Shown here in pieces: positions 19,295 to 29,419 of a DNA stretch of 64,000 nt. A program made the position numbers and the translations under genes. Under the pieces are notes generated by a model that saw only the letters and a list, made by a program, of their open reading frames with translations, did not search any database and was not told the origin of the DNA. Where the stretch lies: positions 67,384-131,383 of the forward strand of contig CALLRW010000017.1 in NCBI GenBank assembly GCA_938014215.1. Reading direction: 5' to 3'. Positions within the stretch are counted from its first letter, which is position 1. Every line of letters begins with the position of its first letter. Source of the DNA: an uncultured Alistipes sp. GTDB taxonomy: Bacteria > Bacteroidota > Bacteroidia > Bacteroidales > Rikenellaceae.

Positions 19295-20515
19295 ATGGAG
19301 CCCTGCGTCAACATACACACCCATCGACCCGCGGGATACGGCATCGAACTCCGCACCGCAGGTGTGCACCCCTGGGAGCCCGATCTGCACGCTGCAGAGC
19401 GACTTGCGGAGGTGCTCGGCGCCCAATTGGCCAACCAGTCGGGCCCGTCCGACGGGAGTTCCGCTCCTCAGTCGGCGGCGGAGGTGCCGACGGTCGGGAT
19501 GCGGGTCCCGGAGAAGCCGAACGGACGGGACCTGGACACGGAGGAGCCGAACAGACGGGAGAGAGTCCCGGAGGAGCCGAACGGCCGGGAGCGGGACACG
19601 GAAAGCCCGACACGAACGACCGGATCCGCCGAGAGTCGGGACTCCGCAACGGGACCCGCCCTGATACGGACCACCGGAACGGGAGAATGGCAGGCCACCG
19701 GAACGGATCCCGCCCTGATACGGACTGCCGGATTGGGAGAGGGCCAAGGCCCCGCAGCAGACCCCGCCCTGATACGGACCACCGGAACGGGAGAAGGGCA
19801 GGCCACCGGAACGGATTCCACCCTGATACGGACCGCCGGGACGGGAGGGAGCCAAGTCCCCGCCACGGGACCCGCCCTGATACGGACCACCGGAACGGGA
19901 GAAGGGCAGGCCACCGGAACGGATTCCACCCTGATACGGACCGCCGGGACGGGAGGGAGCCAAGTCCCCGCCACGGGACCCGCCCTGATACGGACCGCCG
20001 GGTTGGCCGCGGAATGGATGGAGATTACGGAGGTGGCGGCGGCCGGGATTCAGGCCATCGGCGAGATCGGCCTCGACTTTGCCTGCCGCAGCGACCGCAC
20101 CCTGCAGACCGAGGTGCTGCGCATCCAGCTCCGGCTGGCTCGCCGGACGGGGCTGCCCGTCGTGCTGCACTGCGTGAGGGCCTTCGAGCCGCTGATGCGC
20201 GAACTGGCGGCATGCCGGCCCCGCGAGGTCATCTTCCACGGATTCATCGGCTCCCCGGAGCAGGCCCGCACGGCCCTCTCGCACGGCTGTTACCTCTCGT
20301 TCGGGGAGCGGACGTTCGCCTCGCCGAAGAGCCTCCGCGCCCTGCACGAAGTGCCGCTCGACCGCCTCTTCCTCGAGACGGATGACGCTCCGGTGTCGAT
20401 CGAACGGATCTACGACCGTGCAGCCCGCGAACTCGGTCTCGAAGTCGGGGTGCTGAGGCGGGCCACGTACGAAAATTACAAACGCATCTTTGAACCGAAA
20501 CACGAAAATGGATAA
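19295..20515 (+). CDS. TatD-family metal-dependent hydrolase with a large repeat insertion
   Basis: The 406-residue protein has TatD landmarks at both ends. At the N-terminus are the metal-binding HTH (His8, His10) and GVHPWEPD. After the insertion come AIGEIGLDF, VVLHC, IFHGFIG and LETDDAP. These metal-dependent hydrolases act as DNases or on related phosphoesters. Between GVHPWE and GEIGLDF, where relatives have about 30 residues, lies a Thr/Gly/Arg-rich region (about 50-235) made of two tandem arrays: four 10-residue units, then seven 18-residue units. The frame is kept throughout, and removing the repeats would give a normal length of about 230 residues. It overlaps tcdA by 8 bp. Confidence 0.85.
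   Translation: MEPCVNIHTHRPAGYGIELRTAGVHPWEPDLHAAERLAEVLGAQLANQSGPSDGSSAPQSAAEVPTVGMRVPEKPNGRDLDTEEPNRRERVPEEPNGRERDTESPTRTTGSAESRDSATGPALIRTTGTGEWQATGTDPALIRTAGLGEGQGPAADPALIRTTGTGEGQATGTDSTLIRTAGTGGSQVPATGPALIRTTGTGEGQATGTDSTLIRTAGTGGSQVPATGPALIRTAGLAAEWMEITEVAAAGIQAIGEIGLDFACRSDRTLQTEVLRIQLRLARRTGLPVVLHCVRAFEPLMRELAACRPREVIFHGFIGSPEQARTALSHGCYLSFGERTFASPKSLRALHEVPLDRLFLETDDAPVSIERIYDRAARELGLEVGVLRRATYENYKRIFEPKHENG
19502..19621 (+). repeat. 30-bp tandem repeat, 4 copies, inside the TatD gene
   Basis: Four 30-bp units encode RVPEKPNGRD-type decapeptides (residues 70-109). Units alternate in their first codons, so units 1 and 3 are most alike. Confidence 0.85.
19640..20017 (+). repeat. 54-bp tandem repeat, 7 copies, inside the TatD gene
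   Basis: Seven 54-bp units encode 18-residue repeats centred on ALIRTTGTGEGQ or TLIRTAGTGGSQ (residues 116-241; the last unit runs into the normal TatD sequence). Copies 4-5 and 6-7 are nearly identical pairs, suggesting recent duplication of a 108-bp double unit. Confidence 0.92.
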
Positions 20516-21434
20516 CTGGCTCGAACGAACCGAACTGCTGCTGGGCGAGGAGAAGCTCGCCCGACTGAAAGGGGCCCACGTGCTGGTGGTCGGACTCGGA
20601 GGCGTCGGGGCCTATGCCGCCGAGATGGTGGCCCGGGCCGGCGTCGGACGCATGACCATCGCCGATGCCGACACCGTCAACACGACCAACATCAACCGTC
20701 AGCTCGTCGCCCTGCACTCGACCGTCGGACGGCAGAAGGCCGACGTGCTGGCCGAACGTCTGCGCGACATCAATCCCGGGATCGAACTCACAGTCGTCAA
20801 CCGCTACATCCGCGACGAGGAGACCTACCGCCTGCTCGACGCCGCGCGGTACGACTATGTGGTCGACGCCATCGACACCCTCTCGCCCAAACTCGCCCTG
20901 ATCGCCGCCGCACTCGAACGCCGTCTGCCGCTGGTCAGCTCGATGGGCGCCGGCGCCAAGATGGACCCCACGAAGCTCGAAATCGCCGACATCTCGAAGA
21001 CCCACCACTGTCCGCTGGCACACATGCTGCGCAAGCGGCTCCACAAACTCGGCATCCGCCGCGGATTCCGGGCCGTCTTCTCGCCCGAACCGATGCGCGA
21101 AGGGGCGATGATCCTCTGCGAGGAGCAGAACAAGAAGTCGAACGTCGGGACGATCTCCTACATCCCGGCGCTGTTCGGCATCGGCTGCGCCTCGGTGGTC
21201 ATCCGCGGGCTGATCGGCGAACTCGATGCCCCGACCCCCGACTCCCCCACCGGACAGCCCACCTCGTCGGGCGCCCCGGAGGCTCAGGAGGGCCAGATAC
21301 CCGGTCCCTCGATCGAACCGGCTCCGGTCGGCCCGATCCCCGACAACCGGACGCACGGTGTGGCGACCCGGACGGTTCCGGCGTCGCCGGAGGCTCAGAA
21401 CCCCTCGGCGGCCCGGACCGAAAAAGCGGAATAA
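20508..21434 (+). CDS. tcdA: tRNA threonylcarbamoyladenosine dehydratase (E1/ThiF-like)
   Basis: The 308-residue protein begins at ATG 20508 inside the end of the TatD gene. It has the E1-like ATP-binding fold (VLVVGLGGVGAYAAEMVARAG, a Rossmann GxGGxG) and DADTVNTTNINRQ, then YVVDAIDTLSPK, GAGAKMDPT and a C-terminal TcdA-type stretch. It cyclises t6A at position 37 of ANN-decoding tRNAs using ATP. The last 70 residues or so (from DAPTPDSPTG) are Pro/Ala/Glu-rich, not part of the family fold, and look like a low-complexity, repeat-derived tail. Confidence 0.92.
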   Translation: MDNWLERTELLLGEEKLARLKGAHVLVVGLGGVGAYAAEMVARAGVGRMTIADADTVNTTNINRQLVALHSTVGRQKADVLAERLRDINPGIELTVVNRYIRDEETYRLLDAARYDYVVDAIDTLSPKLALIAAALERRLPLVSSMGAGAKMDPTKLEIADISKTHHCPLAHMLRKRLHKLGIRRGFRAVFSPEPMREGAMILCEEQNKKSNVGTISYIPALFGIGCASVVIRGLIGELDAPTPDSPTGQPTSSGAPEAQEGQIPGPSIEPAPVGPIPDNRTHGVATRTVPASPEAQNPSAARTEKAE

Positions 21435-21470
21435 GACACACGAAATCAATCCAATAAACGACACAACGTC

Positions 21471-22409
21471 ATGAAACCGAACATTGTCTTTCTGGATGAA
21501 TACAGCCTGGGCGGAGCCGACCTTTCGGCCATCCGCGCGCTGGGAAACTACACGGCCTACGAGACGACGCGTCGCGACGAGATCGTCGAACGCTGCCGGG
21601 AGGCCGACATCGTCATCACCAACAAAGTCCCCTTCGATGCCTCAACGCTGCGCGCCCTGCCCCGTCTGCGGCTGATCTGCGTCGCCGCGACGGGCGTGAA
21701 CCACATCGATCTGACGGCCGCCGCCGAACAGGGCGTCGTCGTGAAGAACGCCGTGGGGTACTCGACCCACTCGGTCACCGAAACCACCATCGGCGCCGCC
21801 ATCGCCCTGCTGCGGCAGATCACCTACTACGACCGCTTCTCGAAAGAGCACTATGCCGCCTCCGGCCGTCAGTTCCACTTCGGCCGCACGACCCACCAGC
21901 TCAGTGGTTCGCACTGGGGAATCATCGGTCTGGGGAACATCGGCCACAGCGTCGCCACCGTTGCCCGCGCCCTGGGCTGCGAGGTGGCCTACACCTCCAC
22001 GTCGGGCGTCGGCCGGCAGGAGCCCTATCCCTGCATGCCGCTTGACGAACTGCTCGCCTGGGCCGATGTCGTATCGATCCACTGCCCGCTCAACGACCGC
22101 ACCCGCAACCTGATCGGCCCCCGTGAACTGGCCCGGATGAAGCCCTCGGCCCTGCTGATCAACGTCGCCCGCGGCGGAATTGTCGATGAGGCGGCGCTCG
22201 CGGCGGCTCTCGACGAGGGACGGCTGGCCGGGGCGGCCCTCGACGTCTTTGTCCACGAGCCCATCGAGGCAGGGAATCCGCTCCTGGCGGTGCGCGAACC
22301 CGACCGGCTGCTGCTCTCGCCCCACAACGCCTGGTCGCCCGTCGAGGCGGTCGAGGTGCTCGTCGAGTGCATCGTGCGCAACATCCGCGAAAACTGGAAG
22401 AACGACTGA
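21471..22409 (+). CDS. D-2-hydroxyacid dehydrogenase (glycerate/hydroxypyruvate type)
   Basis: The 312-residue NAD(P)-dependent enzyme has the family pattern: GVNHIDLTAAAEQGVVVKNA in the substrate domain, WGIIGLGNIGHSVATVA (nucleotide-binding Rossmann), INVARGGIVDEAALAAAL with catalytic Arg, an Asp/Glu in DVFVHEPI and the catalytic His in SPHNAWSP. It probably reduces hydroxypyruvate or a similar 2-keto acid. It sits 36 bp after tcdA and directly before the editing-domain gene, likely in one transcript. Confidence 0.9.
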   Translation: MKPNIVFLDEYSLGGADLSAIRALGNYTAYETTRRDEIVERCREADIVITNKVPFDASTLRALPRLRLICVAATGVNHIDLTAAAEQGVVVKNAVGYSTHSVTETTIGAAIALLRQITYYDRFSKEHYAASGRQFHFGRTTHQLSGSHWGIIGLGNIGHSVATVARALGCEVAYTSTSGVGRQEPYPCMPLDELLAWADVVSIHCPLNDRTRNLIGPRELARMKPSALLINVARGGIVDEAALAAALDEGRLAGAALDVFVHEPIEAGNPLLAVREPDRLLLSPHNAWSPVEAVEVLVECIVRNIRENWKND

Positions 22410-22411
22410 CC

Positions 22412-22936
22412 ATGGAGACCCCCGAAAACAGCCCGCTGACGCCCGACGAACGGCGTCGGCGGGTCTTTGAATGGCTCGATGCCCACGCAATCCGCTACAC
22501 GTGGTACGAACATCCCGAGGCGCCGACCATCGAGATCGCCCGCCAGTACTGGCACGACGACGGCTCGAAACACTGCAAGAACCTCTTCTTCCGCAACCAC
22601 AAGGGCGACCGCCACTATCTGGTCTCGTTCGACTGCGAGCAGTCGCTGGCGATCCACGATCTGGAACACCGTCTGCATCAGGGCAAGCTGTCGTTCGCCT
22701 CGGAGCAGCGCATGGAGCGCTGGCTCGGACTGCGGCCCGGATCGGTCTCGCCCTTCGGGCTGATCAACGACCCGGCGAACCACGTCCACCTCTTCCTCGA
22801 CGCCAATCTCCGACGCTGGCCCGCCCTCTCGTTCCACCCGAACGACAACCGCGCCACGGTGGTCATCACGCAGGAGGAGTTTGCCAAGTTCCTCGCCGCC
22901 GTCGGAAACTCCTACGAATACCTCGAACTCTACTGA
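22412..22936 (+). CDS. prdX: Ala-tRNA(Pro)/Cys-tRNA(Pro) editing-domain protein (YbaK/ProX)
   Basis: The 174-residue stand-alone editing protein has the YbaK fold with KHCKNLFFRNHKGDRHYLVS (conserved catalytic Lys region), GLRPGSVSPFGL and NHVHLFLD. It hydrolyses Ala (or similar) mischarged on tRNA-Pro. ATG at 22412 begins 2 bp after the dehydrogenase stop, so the two are probably translationally coupled. Confidence 0.92.
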   Translation: METPENSPLTPDERRRRVFEWLDAHAIRYTWYEHPEAPTIEIARQYWHDDGSKHCKNLFFRNHKGDRHYLVSFDCEQSLAIHDLEHRLHQGKLSFASEQRMERWLGLRPGSVSPFGLINDPANHVHLFLDANLRRWPALSFHPNDNRATVVITQEEFAKFLAAVGNSYEYLELY

Positions 22937-23087
22937 AACCGGGGGTGCACGCACCACGCCGCCCCGTTTCACAGGATGCGCCGCCTCGGACCAAAAGAGG
23001 CGTCGTCTCGGACCATAAAACGCGCTGCCGGCCTCACAAGCAACTCCTCCCGCCCCGAAAGGTGCACCGGCTGCGCTCCGAAAACAG

Positions 23088-23125
23088 AAAACCCCGATCT
23101 CACCAGGTGAGATCGGGGTTTTTCC
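23088..23125. terminator. Bidirectional terminator between prdX and gpmI
   Basis: A long perfect inverted repeat (23090-23104 with 23106-23120) flanked by A runs on the left and TTTTT on the right lies between the convergent stops at 22936 and 23167. The 150 bp between prdX and the stem holds no gene. Confidence 0.9.
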
Positions 23126-23166
23126 CTATCATCGGCCGGCAATCCGCAAAGGTCGCCGCCGATGCC

Positions 23167-24696
23167 TTATTTCATCTCGATGAGCGCCTTGCCGGTCATC
23201 TCCTCGGGCTGCGGAAGACCCATCAGCTTCAGCACCGTCGGAGCCACGTCGGCCAGAATGCCGTTGTGCACCGACTTCACGCGGTCCGAAACCACCACGA
23301 TGGGCACCGGATTGAGCGAGTGAGCCGTGTTGGGCGTACCGTCGGGGTTGATGGCGTTGTCGGCGTTGCCGTGGTCGGCGATCATCACCACCTCGTAGCC
23401 GTTGGCCTTGGCTGCCTCAACAACCTTCGCAACACACTGGTCCACAGCCTTTACGGCCTTCACAATAGCGTCGTAGACACCCGTGTGGCCCACCATGTCG
23501 CCGTTGGCGAAGTTCAGGCAGATGAAGTCGAACTTCTGCTCGCCCAGCGCGGCAACCAGCTTGTCGGCTACCTCGGGAGCCGACATCTCGGGCTGCAGGT
23601 CGTACGTGGCCACCTTCGGCGAAGCGACCAGAATACGCTCCTCACCCGGGAACTTGTCCTCGCGGCCGCCGTTCAGGAAGAAGGTCACGTGGGCATACTT
23701 CTCGGTCTCGGCAATACGCAGCTGCTTCAGACCCTGCTTCGAAACCCACTCGCCGATCGTATCGGGCACGTCGGCCTTGTCGAAGAGGATGTGCAGACCC
23801 GTGAACTTGGCGTCGTACGGCGTCATGCAGCAGTAGTACAGCGGCATGGTGTGCATCCCGGCCTCGGGCATACCCTGCTGCGTGAGGACGATCGTCAGCT
23901 CCTTGGCGCGGTCGTTGCGGTAGTTGAAGAAGATCACCAGGTCGTTCGGCCGGATCAGACCGATCGGCTGGCCCGCTGCGTCGACGTGAACGATCGGCTT
24001 GATGAACTCGTCCGTCACGTCGGCATCGTACGACTTCTGCACGGCGGCAACCATGTCCGTATCGTGCTCGCCGACACCCTCGACCAGAGCGTCATAGGCC
24101 ACCTTGACACGCTCCCAGCGCTTGTCGCGGTCCATCGCATAGTAGCGGCCGATCACCGTGGCAATCTGCCCGCCGGTCTTCGAGAGGTGCTCCTCCAGCT
24201 GGGCGATGAAGCCCTTGCCGCTGTGGGGATCGGTGTCACGACCGTCCATGAAGCAGTGCACGTAGGTGCGGTCCGAAATGCCGTACTCCTGCGCGATGTC
24301 GCACAGCTTGAAGAGGTGCTCGAACGACGAGTGTACGCCGCCGTTCGACGTCAGACCCATGAAGTGTACGCCGACGCCCTTCTCCTTCGCATACTCGAAG
24401 GCCTTGACGATTTCGGGGTTCTTCAGAATCGAGTTGTCGCGGCACGCGCGGTTGATCTTCACCAGATCCTGGTAAACGACCCGGCCGGCACCGATATTGA
24501 GGTGGCCCACCTCCGAGTTGCCCATCTGGCCCTCGGGCAGACCGACGTTTTCACCGTCCGTACGCAGTTCGGCGTGGGGATACTGCTCGGTCATGGCCGA
24601 GATGTAGGCCGGGTGAACCGTCCAGATAACGTCAGCCTTGTCGTGATGGCCGTCGCCCCAGCCGTCGAGAATCATCAATAAAACCTTGTTGCTCAT
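23167..24696 (-). CDS. gpmI: 2,3-bisphosphoglycerate-independent phosphoglycerate mutase
   Basis: The 509-residue alkaline-phosphatase-superfamily enzyme interconverts 3- and 2-phosphoglycerate. Visible: [10 protein letters not shown] (metal-binding Asp), [13 protein letters not shown] (catalytic Ser), [33 protein letters not shown] and IADHGNADN (metal ligands of the second site). Length is normal. It follows alaS by 21 bp and is probably co-transcribed with it. Confidence 0.97.
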   Translation of the reverse strand: MSNKVLLMILDGWGDGHHDKADVIWTVHPAYISAMTEQYPHAELRTDGENVGLPEGQMGNSEVGHLNIGAGRVVYQDLVKINRACRDNSILKNPEIVKAFEYAKEKGVGVHFMGLTSNGGVHSSFEHLFKLCDIAQEYGISDRTYVHCFMDGRDTDPHSGKGFIAQLEEHLSKTGGQIATVIGRYYAMDRDKRWERVKVAYDALVEGVGEHDTDMVAAVQKSYDADVTDEFIKPIVHVDAAGQPIGLIRPNDLVIFFNYRNDRAKELTIVLTQQGMPEAGMHTMPLYYCCMTPYDAKFTGLHILFDKADVPDTIGEWVSKQGLKQLRIAETEKYAHVTFFLNGGREDKFPGEERILVASPKVATYDLQPEMSAPEVADKLVAALGEQKFDFICLNFANGDMVGHTGVYDAIVKAVKAVDQCVAKVVEAAKANGYEVVMIADHGNADNAINPDGTPNTAHSLNPVPIVVVSDRVKSVHNGILADVAPTVLKLMGLPQPEEMTGKALIEMK

Positions 24697-24717
24697 ATCT
24701 GTCTCGTTTTTTGATTG

Positions 24718-27342
24718 TTATTTCACTTGTGCCGCGATCAGTTCCACGGCCTTGTCAATGGCAGCCTGCAGACCCTTGGCATTCTTGCCGCCGGCCGTGG
24801 CGAAGAAGTTCTGTCCGCCACCGCCGCCCTGCATCAGCTTCGCCGCCTCGCGGACCACCGTGCCGGCATGGACGCCCTGGGCCGTGATCTCGTCGCCGAG
24901 CATCACCGTCAGCGTCGGCTTGCCCTCGCAGAGCGATCCGACTACCAGCACCAGGCGCGGCAGGCGCTGCCGCAAATTGTAGGCCAGATCCTTCACCAGA
25001 TCCGGACGACGGTCGGTCTGTGCGGCGAAGAGCTGCATGCCGTCGCGATCGGGTGCCGACGAGGCGATCTTGTCGGCCCACTGCGCCACCTGTTCGCGGC
25101 GCATCGCCTCGACCTCCTTCGAGAGGGCCTCGTTGCTCTCGAGCATCTTCTTGACAGCCTGCACGACCTGCGGATTGTTCAGGTACTCGGCCACGTTGCG
25201 CATCGTATCCTCCGCCGCATCGATCACCTTCTCGGCCTGTTCGCCCGTGACGGCCTCGATACGCCGCACACCGGCCGAAATGGCCCCCTCGGAGAGGATC
25301 TTGAAGTAACCGATCGTTCCCGTTGCCCGCGTGTGGGTTCCGCCGCAGAGCTCGACCGACGTGCCGAAGCGAACCATGCGCACCCGGTCGCCGTACTTCT
25401 CGCCGAAGAGCATCATCGCACCGGCGGCAGCGGCCTCCTCCTTCGTCGCCGAGCGGTTCTCGACGAGCGGGTAGTCGGCGCGGACGGCCTGGTTGACCAG
25501 GTGCTCAACCTCGCGCAGCTGCTCGGGGGTCACCTTCTGGAAGTGCGAGAAGTCGAAACGCAGCATCTCGGGCGTCACGAGCGAGCCCTTCTGCTCGACG
25601 TGCGAGCCGAGCACCTTGCGCAGCGCCTCGTGCAGCAGGTGGGTGGCCGTATGGTTGTTGGCGGCGCTCTGCCGCTTTTCGGGATCGACCTTGGCGGTGA
25701 ATTCGGCCGCGGGGTTCTCCGGAAGCTGGTTGACGATGTGGATGATCAGACCGTTCTCCTTCTCCGTGGCGACGATCGGAATCCGCTCGTTGATGCTCTC
25801 GATCACGCCCGTATCACCGATCTGACCGCCCGAATTGCCGTAGAACGGCGTGCGGTCGAAGACCAACTGGTAGGAGGTCTTGCCCTTCGACGTCACGCGG
25901 CGGTAGCGGGCGATATGGATCTGCTCGGTCAGCGTGTCGTAACCCGTGAAGATGCTCTCCTTGATCGGGAGGAGCTCCACCCAGTCGTCCGTATCGACGG
26001 CGGCGGCGTTGCGCGAACGCGCCTTCTGGGCCTGCAGCTCCTGCTCGAAGGCCTCCAGATCGACCTCCACGCCCTGTTCGCGGGCGATCAGCTCCGTCAG
26101 GTCAATCGGGAAACCGAACGTATCGTAGAGTTCGAAGGCATCCTTGCCCGAGATGCGGTTCGAGCCCTCCTTCTTCGTGCGGGCGATGACTCCGTCCAAC
26201 AGGTTGATACCCGTGGCGAGCGTCCGCAGGAAGGCGGCCTCCTCCTCCTCGATCACCTTCATGATGAGGGTCTGCTGCGCCTTCAGCTCGGGGAACTGGC
26301 CTCCCATCTGCTCGACCAGCCCCGGAACCAGCCGGCAGATCGTCGGCTCGGTGAAGCCCAGGTAGGTGTAGCCGTAGCGCACGGCACGGCGCAGGATGCG
26401 GCGGATCACATAGCCCGCCTTGACGTTCGACGGAAGCTGTCCGTCGGCAATCGAGAAGGCGATGGCGCGCAGGTGGTCGGCGATCACGCGCATGGCCACA
26501 TCCGACTTCTCGTCCTCGCCGTAGCGCTTACCCGCCATCGAGGCGATGCGCGAAATGGTCGGCTGGAAGACATCCGTATCGTAGTTCGACTTCTTGCCCT
26601 GCAGAATCATGCAGAGGCGCTCGAAGCCCATGCCCGTATCGACGTTGCGCGCCGGAAGCTCCTCGAGCGAACCGTTGGCCTTGCGGTTGAACTGCATGAA
26701 GACCAGGTTCCAGATCTCGATCACCTGCGGGTGGCCGGCGTTGACCATCTCACGACCCGGCTTGGCGGCAATCTCCGCCTCGTCGCGCAGGTCGAAGTGG
26801 ATCTCCGAGCAGGGACCGCACGGTCCCGTCTCGCCCATCTCCCAGAAGTTGTCGTGCTTGTTGCCGCGGATGATGTGGTCCTCGGGCAGGAAACGGCGCC
26901 AGTAGTCGTAGGCCTCCTGGTCGAACGGCACGCCGTCCTCCTCCGAACCCTCGAACACCGTGGCGTACATCCGCTCGGCAGGCAGCTTGTAGACGTCGTG
27001 CAACAGCTCCCACGCCCACTCGATCGCCTCCTTCTTGAAGTAGTCGCCGTAGGACCAGTTGCCCAGCATCTCGAACATCGTATGGTGATAGGTATCGTGT
27101 CCGACCTCCTCCAGGTCATTGTGTTTGCCCGACACGCGAAGGCACTTCTGCGTATCGGCCGCACGCGGATACTTGCGCGGCGCGTTGCCCAGGAAGATAT
27201 CCTTGAACTGGTTCATGCCCGCGTTGGTGAACATCAGCGTGGGGTCGCCCTTCACCACCATCGGGGCCGAGGGGACGATAACGTGGCCCTTCGACGCAAA
27301 GAAGTCGAGAAAAGCCTGTCTGATTTTATTTGACTCCATCAT
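24718..27342 (-). CDS. alaS: Alanine--tRNA ligase
   Basis: The 874-residue protein covers the full AlaRS layout: class II catalytic core ([34 protein letters not shown]), tRNA-recognition domain, editing domain with the zinc-binding HTATHLLH and [10 protein letters not shown], and the C-terminal oligomerisation/C-Ala domain ([14 protein letters not shown]). It charges tRNA-Ala and clears mischarged Ser and Gly. Its promoter is back to back with that of the M23 peptidase gene. Confidence 0.98.
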   Translation of the reverse strand: MMESNKIRQAFLDFFASKGHVIVPSAPMVVKGDPTLMFTNAGMNQFKDIFLGNAPRKYPRAADTQKCLRVSGKHNDLEEVGHDTYHHTMFEMLGNWSYGDYFKKEAIEWAWELLHDVYKLPAERMYATVFEGSEEDGVPFDQEAYDYWRRFLPEDHIIRGNKHDNFWEMGETGPCGPCSEIHFDLRDEAEIAAKPGREMVNAGHPQVIEIWNLVFMQFNRKANGSLEELPARNVDTGMGFERLCMILQGKKSNYDTDVFQPTISRIASMAGKRYGEDEKSDVAMRVIADHLRAIAFSIADGQLPSNVKAGYVIRRILRRAVRYGYTYLGFTEPTICRLVPGLVEQMGGQFPELKAQQTLIMKVIEEEEAAFLRTLATGINLLDGVIARTKKEGSNRISGKDAFELYDTFGFPIDLTELIAREQGVEVDLEAFEQELQAQKARSRNAAAVDTDDWVELLPIKESIFTGYDTLTEQIHIARYRRVTSKGKTSYQLVFDRTPFYGNSGGQIGDTGVIESINERIPIVATEKENGLIIHIVNQLPENPAAEFTAKVDPEKRQSAANNHTATHLLHEALRKVLGSHVEQKGSLVTPEMLRFDFSHFQKVTPEQLREVEHLVNQAVRADYPLVENRSATKEEAAAAGAMMLFGEKYGDRVRMVRFGTSVELCGGTHTRATGTIGYFKILSEGAISAGVRRIEAVTGEQAEKVIDAAEDTMRNVAEYLNNPQVVQAVKKMLESNEALSKEVEAMRREQVAQWADKIASSAPDRDGMQLFAAQTDRRPDLVKDLAYNLRQRLPRLVLVVGSLCEGKPTLTVMLGDEITAQGVHAGTVVREAAKLMQGGGGGQNFFATAGGKNAKGLQAAIDKAVELIAAQVK

Positions 27343-27379
27343 ATATCGATTGATCCTATTTCTACGTTCCTGATTCGGG

Positions 27380-27410
27380 TTGCAAAATTACACATTTTAA
27401 ACTAAATTTG
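27380..27410. promoter_or_regulatory. Overlapping divergent promoters of alaS and the M23 gene
   Basis: Plus strand: TTGC (27380-27383), then TAAATTTG (27403-27410). Minus strand: TAATTTTG (complement of 27383-27390) for alaS. The plus -33 box touches the minus -7 box, so the two RNA polymerase sites overlap and may exclude one another. Confidence 0.7.
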
Positions 27411-27437
27411 CACCTCGCAGCAAGAGATTTTTCCGCA

Positions 27438-28460
27438 ATGAGCCAAAAAGGTCACAGATTCAATACCGAGGCACTGCGTGCCGGTGCCGGCGAGCTGACG
27501 CACGAGGCCCAGGTCCTCACGCACGACGTCGTGACGGCCCCCTTCCGGCTCAAAACCTACCGGCTGATCCGCAAGATCCTCATCGGTTTCATCCTCGTCT
27601 CGATCGCAAACGTCCTCTTCTCCTACTTCTTCTATACGCCCAAGATGTACCGCATCCTGCGCGACAACCGCGAAACGGTCATCCGCTACCGCATCCTCCA
27701 GGACCGCATCCGCACCGCTCAGCGCCGCGTCGACGAGATCCGCCACCGCGACAGCTACGTCTACCGTTCGCTCTTCTCGACCGATACGATCTCGATCCCC
27801 GGCGTCTGGAAACCCTATCCCGACTCGAAATACGCCTCGATGGCCGACGACGACTACGCCCCGCTGATGGTCGGCACGTGGCGACAGATCGACGCCCTGG
27901 CCCGCACGCTCTATCTCGAATCGGTATCGATGGACGAACTCCAGCAGCTCTCCCAGAACAAGGAGCAGCTGGCCATGGCCGTGCCCGCCATCTGGCCCAT
28001 CGACCGCAAGGCACTGCACAACAACCATATCGGCGCCTTCAACCCGCGCCGTTTCCACCCCATTCTCCACCGCATCGTCGCCCACGAGGGCATCGACTTC
28101 GGCTGCGACCGCGGCACCCCCGTCTACGCCACGGGCGACGCCGTCGTCGAAATCGCCTCCGAAAACGGATACAACGGCGGTTACGGACACCAGGTGCTCC
28201 TGAACCACGAATTCGGTTACAAGACCCGCTACGCCCACCTGAGCGACGTGCTCGTCAAGCCCGGCGACCGCGTCAAGCGCGGCCAGATCATCGCCCGGAC
28301 CGGGAACACCGGACGCTCGTCGGGCCCCCACCTCCACTACGAGGTCATCCACAAGGGCGTCCCCGTCAACCCGATCAACTACTTCAACCGCGACATGTCG
28401 GCCGAAGAGTACGAACGCCTGATGGAGAACCTGCGCGAAACCAACTTCGAAAAGTATTGA
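27438..28460 (+). CDS. M23-family cell-wall metallopeptidase, membrane-anchored (first copy)
   Basis: The 340-residue protein has one N-terminal membrane helix (about 48-68: LIGFILVSIANVLFSYFF), a coiled-coil/helical region and a C-terminal LytM/M23 domain with HEGIDFGCDRGTPVYA (first zinc His and Asp), YAHLSDVLVKPGDRVKRGQ and GPHLHYEV (HxH). It cleaves peptide cross-links in murein or acts as an amidase activator. Start MSQKGHRF fits the promoter; an upstream ATG at 27408 lies inside the -7 box. The following gene is a paralogue 4 bp away. Confidence 0.9.
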   Translation: MSQKGHRFNTEALRAGAGELTHEAQVLTHDVVTAPFRLKTYRLIRKILIGFILVSIANVLFSYFFYTPKMYRILRDNRETVIRYRILQDRIRTAQRRVDEIRHRDSYVYRSLFSTDTISIPGVWKPYPDSKYASMADDDYAPLMVGTWRQIDALARTLYLESVSMDELQQLSQNKEQLAMAVPAIWPIDRKALHNNHIGAFNPRRFHPILHRIVAHEGIDFGCDRGTPVYATGDAVVEIASENGYNGGYGHQVLLNHEFGYKTRYAHLSDVLVKPGDRVKRGQIIARTGNTGRSSGPHLHYEVIHKGVPVNPINYFNRDMSAEEYERLMENLRETNFEKY

Positions 28461-28464
28461 CGCC

Positions 28465-29415
28465 ATGGCCGGAAAAAAGGATCTCGAACGCCTCCGCAGG
28501 CGCAAACGCCGCAAACAACGCATCATCAGCGCTACGGTACACCTCTTCGTCTGGTTCGGTGTGGCCGTGCTCTACTACATCGGCTTCTCGATCTTCTTCG
28601 ACACCCCCTTCGAGTATGAACTCAAGCACTCGACCGATCAGCTGAGAAACGAATACACGGCCCTCGAACAGCGCTACGACTCGCTCTCGATGGTCCTCGA
28701 CAACCTCTCGGCCCGCGACCGGAACGTCTTCCGCATCCTCTTCGAATCGGAGCCCTACGACTTCGAAACCGAACTTGAGGCCCGTCAGGCCGCCACCTAC
28801 GAGAAGATCGTCGGCCGCTCGACCCGCCAGCTCAAACGCGAACTGCGCGAAGGGGTGCTCGACATGGAGTCGCAGCTCGTCCGGCTCGGGGACTCCTACC
28901 TCGAACTGCAGGCCCGCATCGACACCGTCGGGCGCGGATGCGACAACATCCCCTCGATCCAGCCCGTCATCAACAAGCAGCTGACGCTGCTCACGGCCTC
29001 CTACGGCATGCGCATCCACCCCTTCTTCAAGACGCTGCAGTCGCACCAGGGCGTCGACTACACCATCCCCGAAGGGTCGCGCGTCTTCGCCACGGCCGAC
29101 GGCGTGGTCCGCGACGTCTCGTCGCGCAACTCGACCCAGGGAAAAACCGTCGTCATCGACCACGGAAACGGTTACGAAACCTCCTACAGCCACCTCTCGC
29201 AGATCAACGTGACGAAGGGGCAGCGCGTCCGCCGCGGCGACATCATCGCCCTCTCGGGCGACACGGGTCTCTCGCTGGCCCCGCACCTCCACTACGAGGT
29301 GCGCAAGGAGGGCATGCGCGTCGACCCGATCCACTATTTCTTCATGGAACTCACCCCCGGAGAGTACCAGCGGCTGATGCGGCTGGCGCAGTCGGGCATG
29401 CAATCCTTCGACTGA
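28465..29415 (+). CDS. M23-family cell-wall metallopeptidase, membrane-anchored (second copy)
   Basis: The 316-residue paralogue of the previous gene has a short basic N-terminus, a membrane helix (about 23-45), a coiled-coil (about 52-90) and an M23 domain with SHQGVDYTIPEG, YSHLSQINVTKGQRVRRGD and APHLHYEV, so all zinc ligands are present. Tandem M23 pairs like this are common in Bacteroidota. Their role in septal or side-wall murein turnover is inferred. Confidence 0.9.
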   Translation: MAGKKDLERLRRRKRRKQRIISATVHLFVWFGVAVLYYIGFSIFFDTPFEYELKHSTDQLRNEYTALEQRYDSLSMVLDNLSARDRNVFRILFESEPYDFETELEARQAATYEKIVGRSTRQLKRELREGVLDMESQLVRLGDSYLELQARIDTVGRGCDNIPSIQPVINKQLTLLTASYGMRIHPFFKTLQSHQGVDYTIPEGSRVFATADGVVRDVSSRNSTQGKTVVIDHGNGYETSYSHLSQINVTKGQRVRRGDIIALSGDTGLSLAPHLHYEVRKEGMRVDPIHYFFMELTPGEYQRLMRLAQSGMQSFD

Positions 29416-29419
29416 CGCC

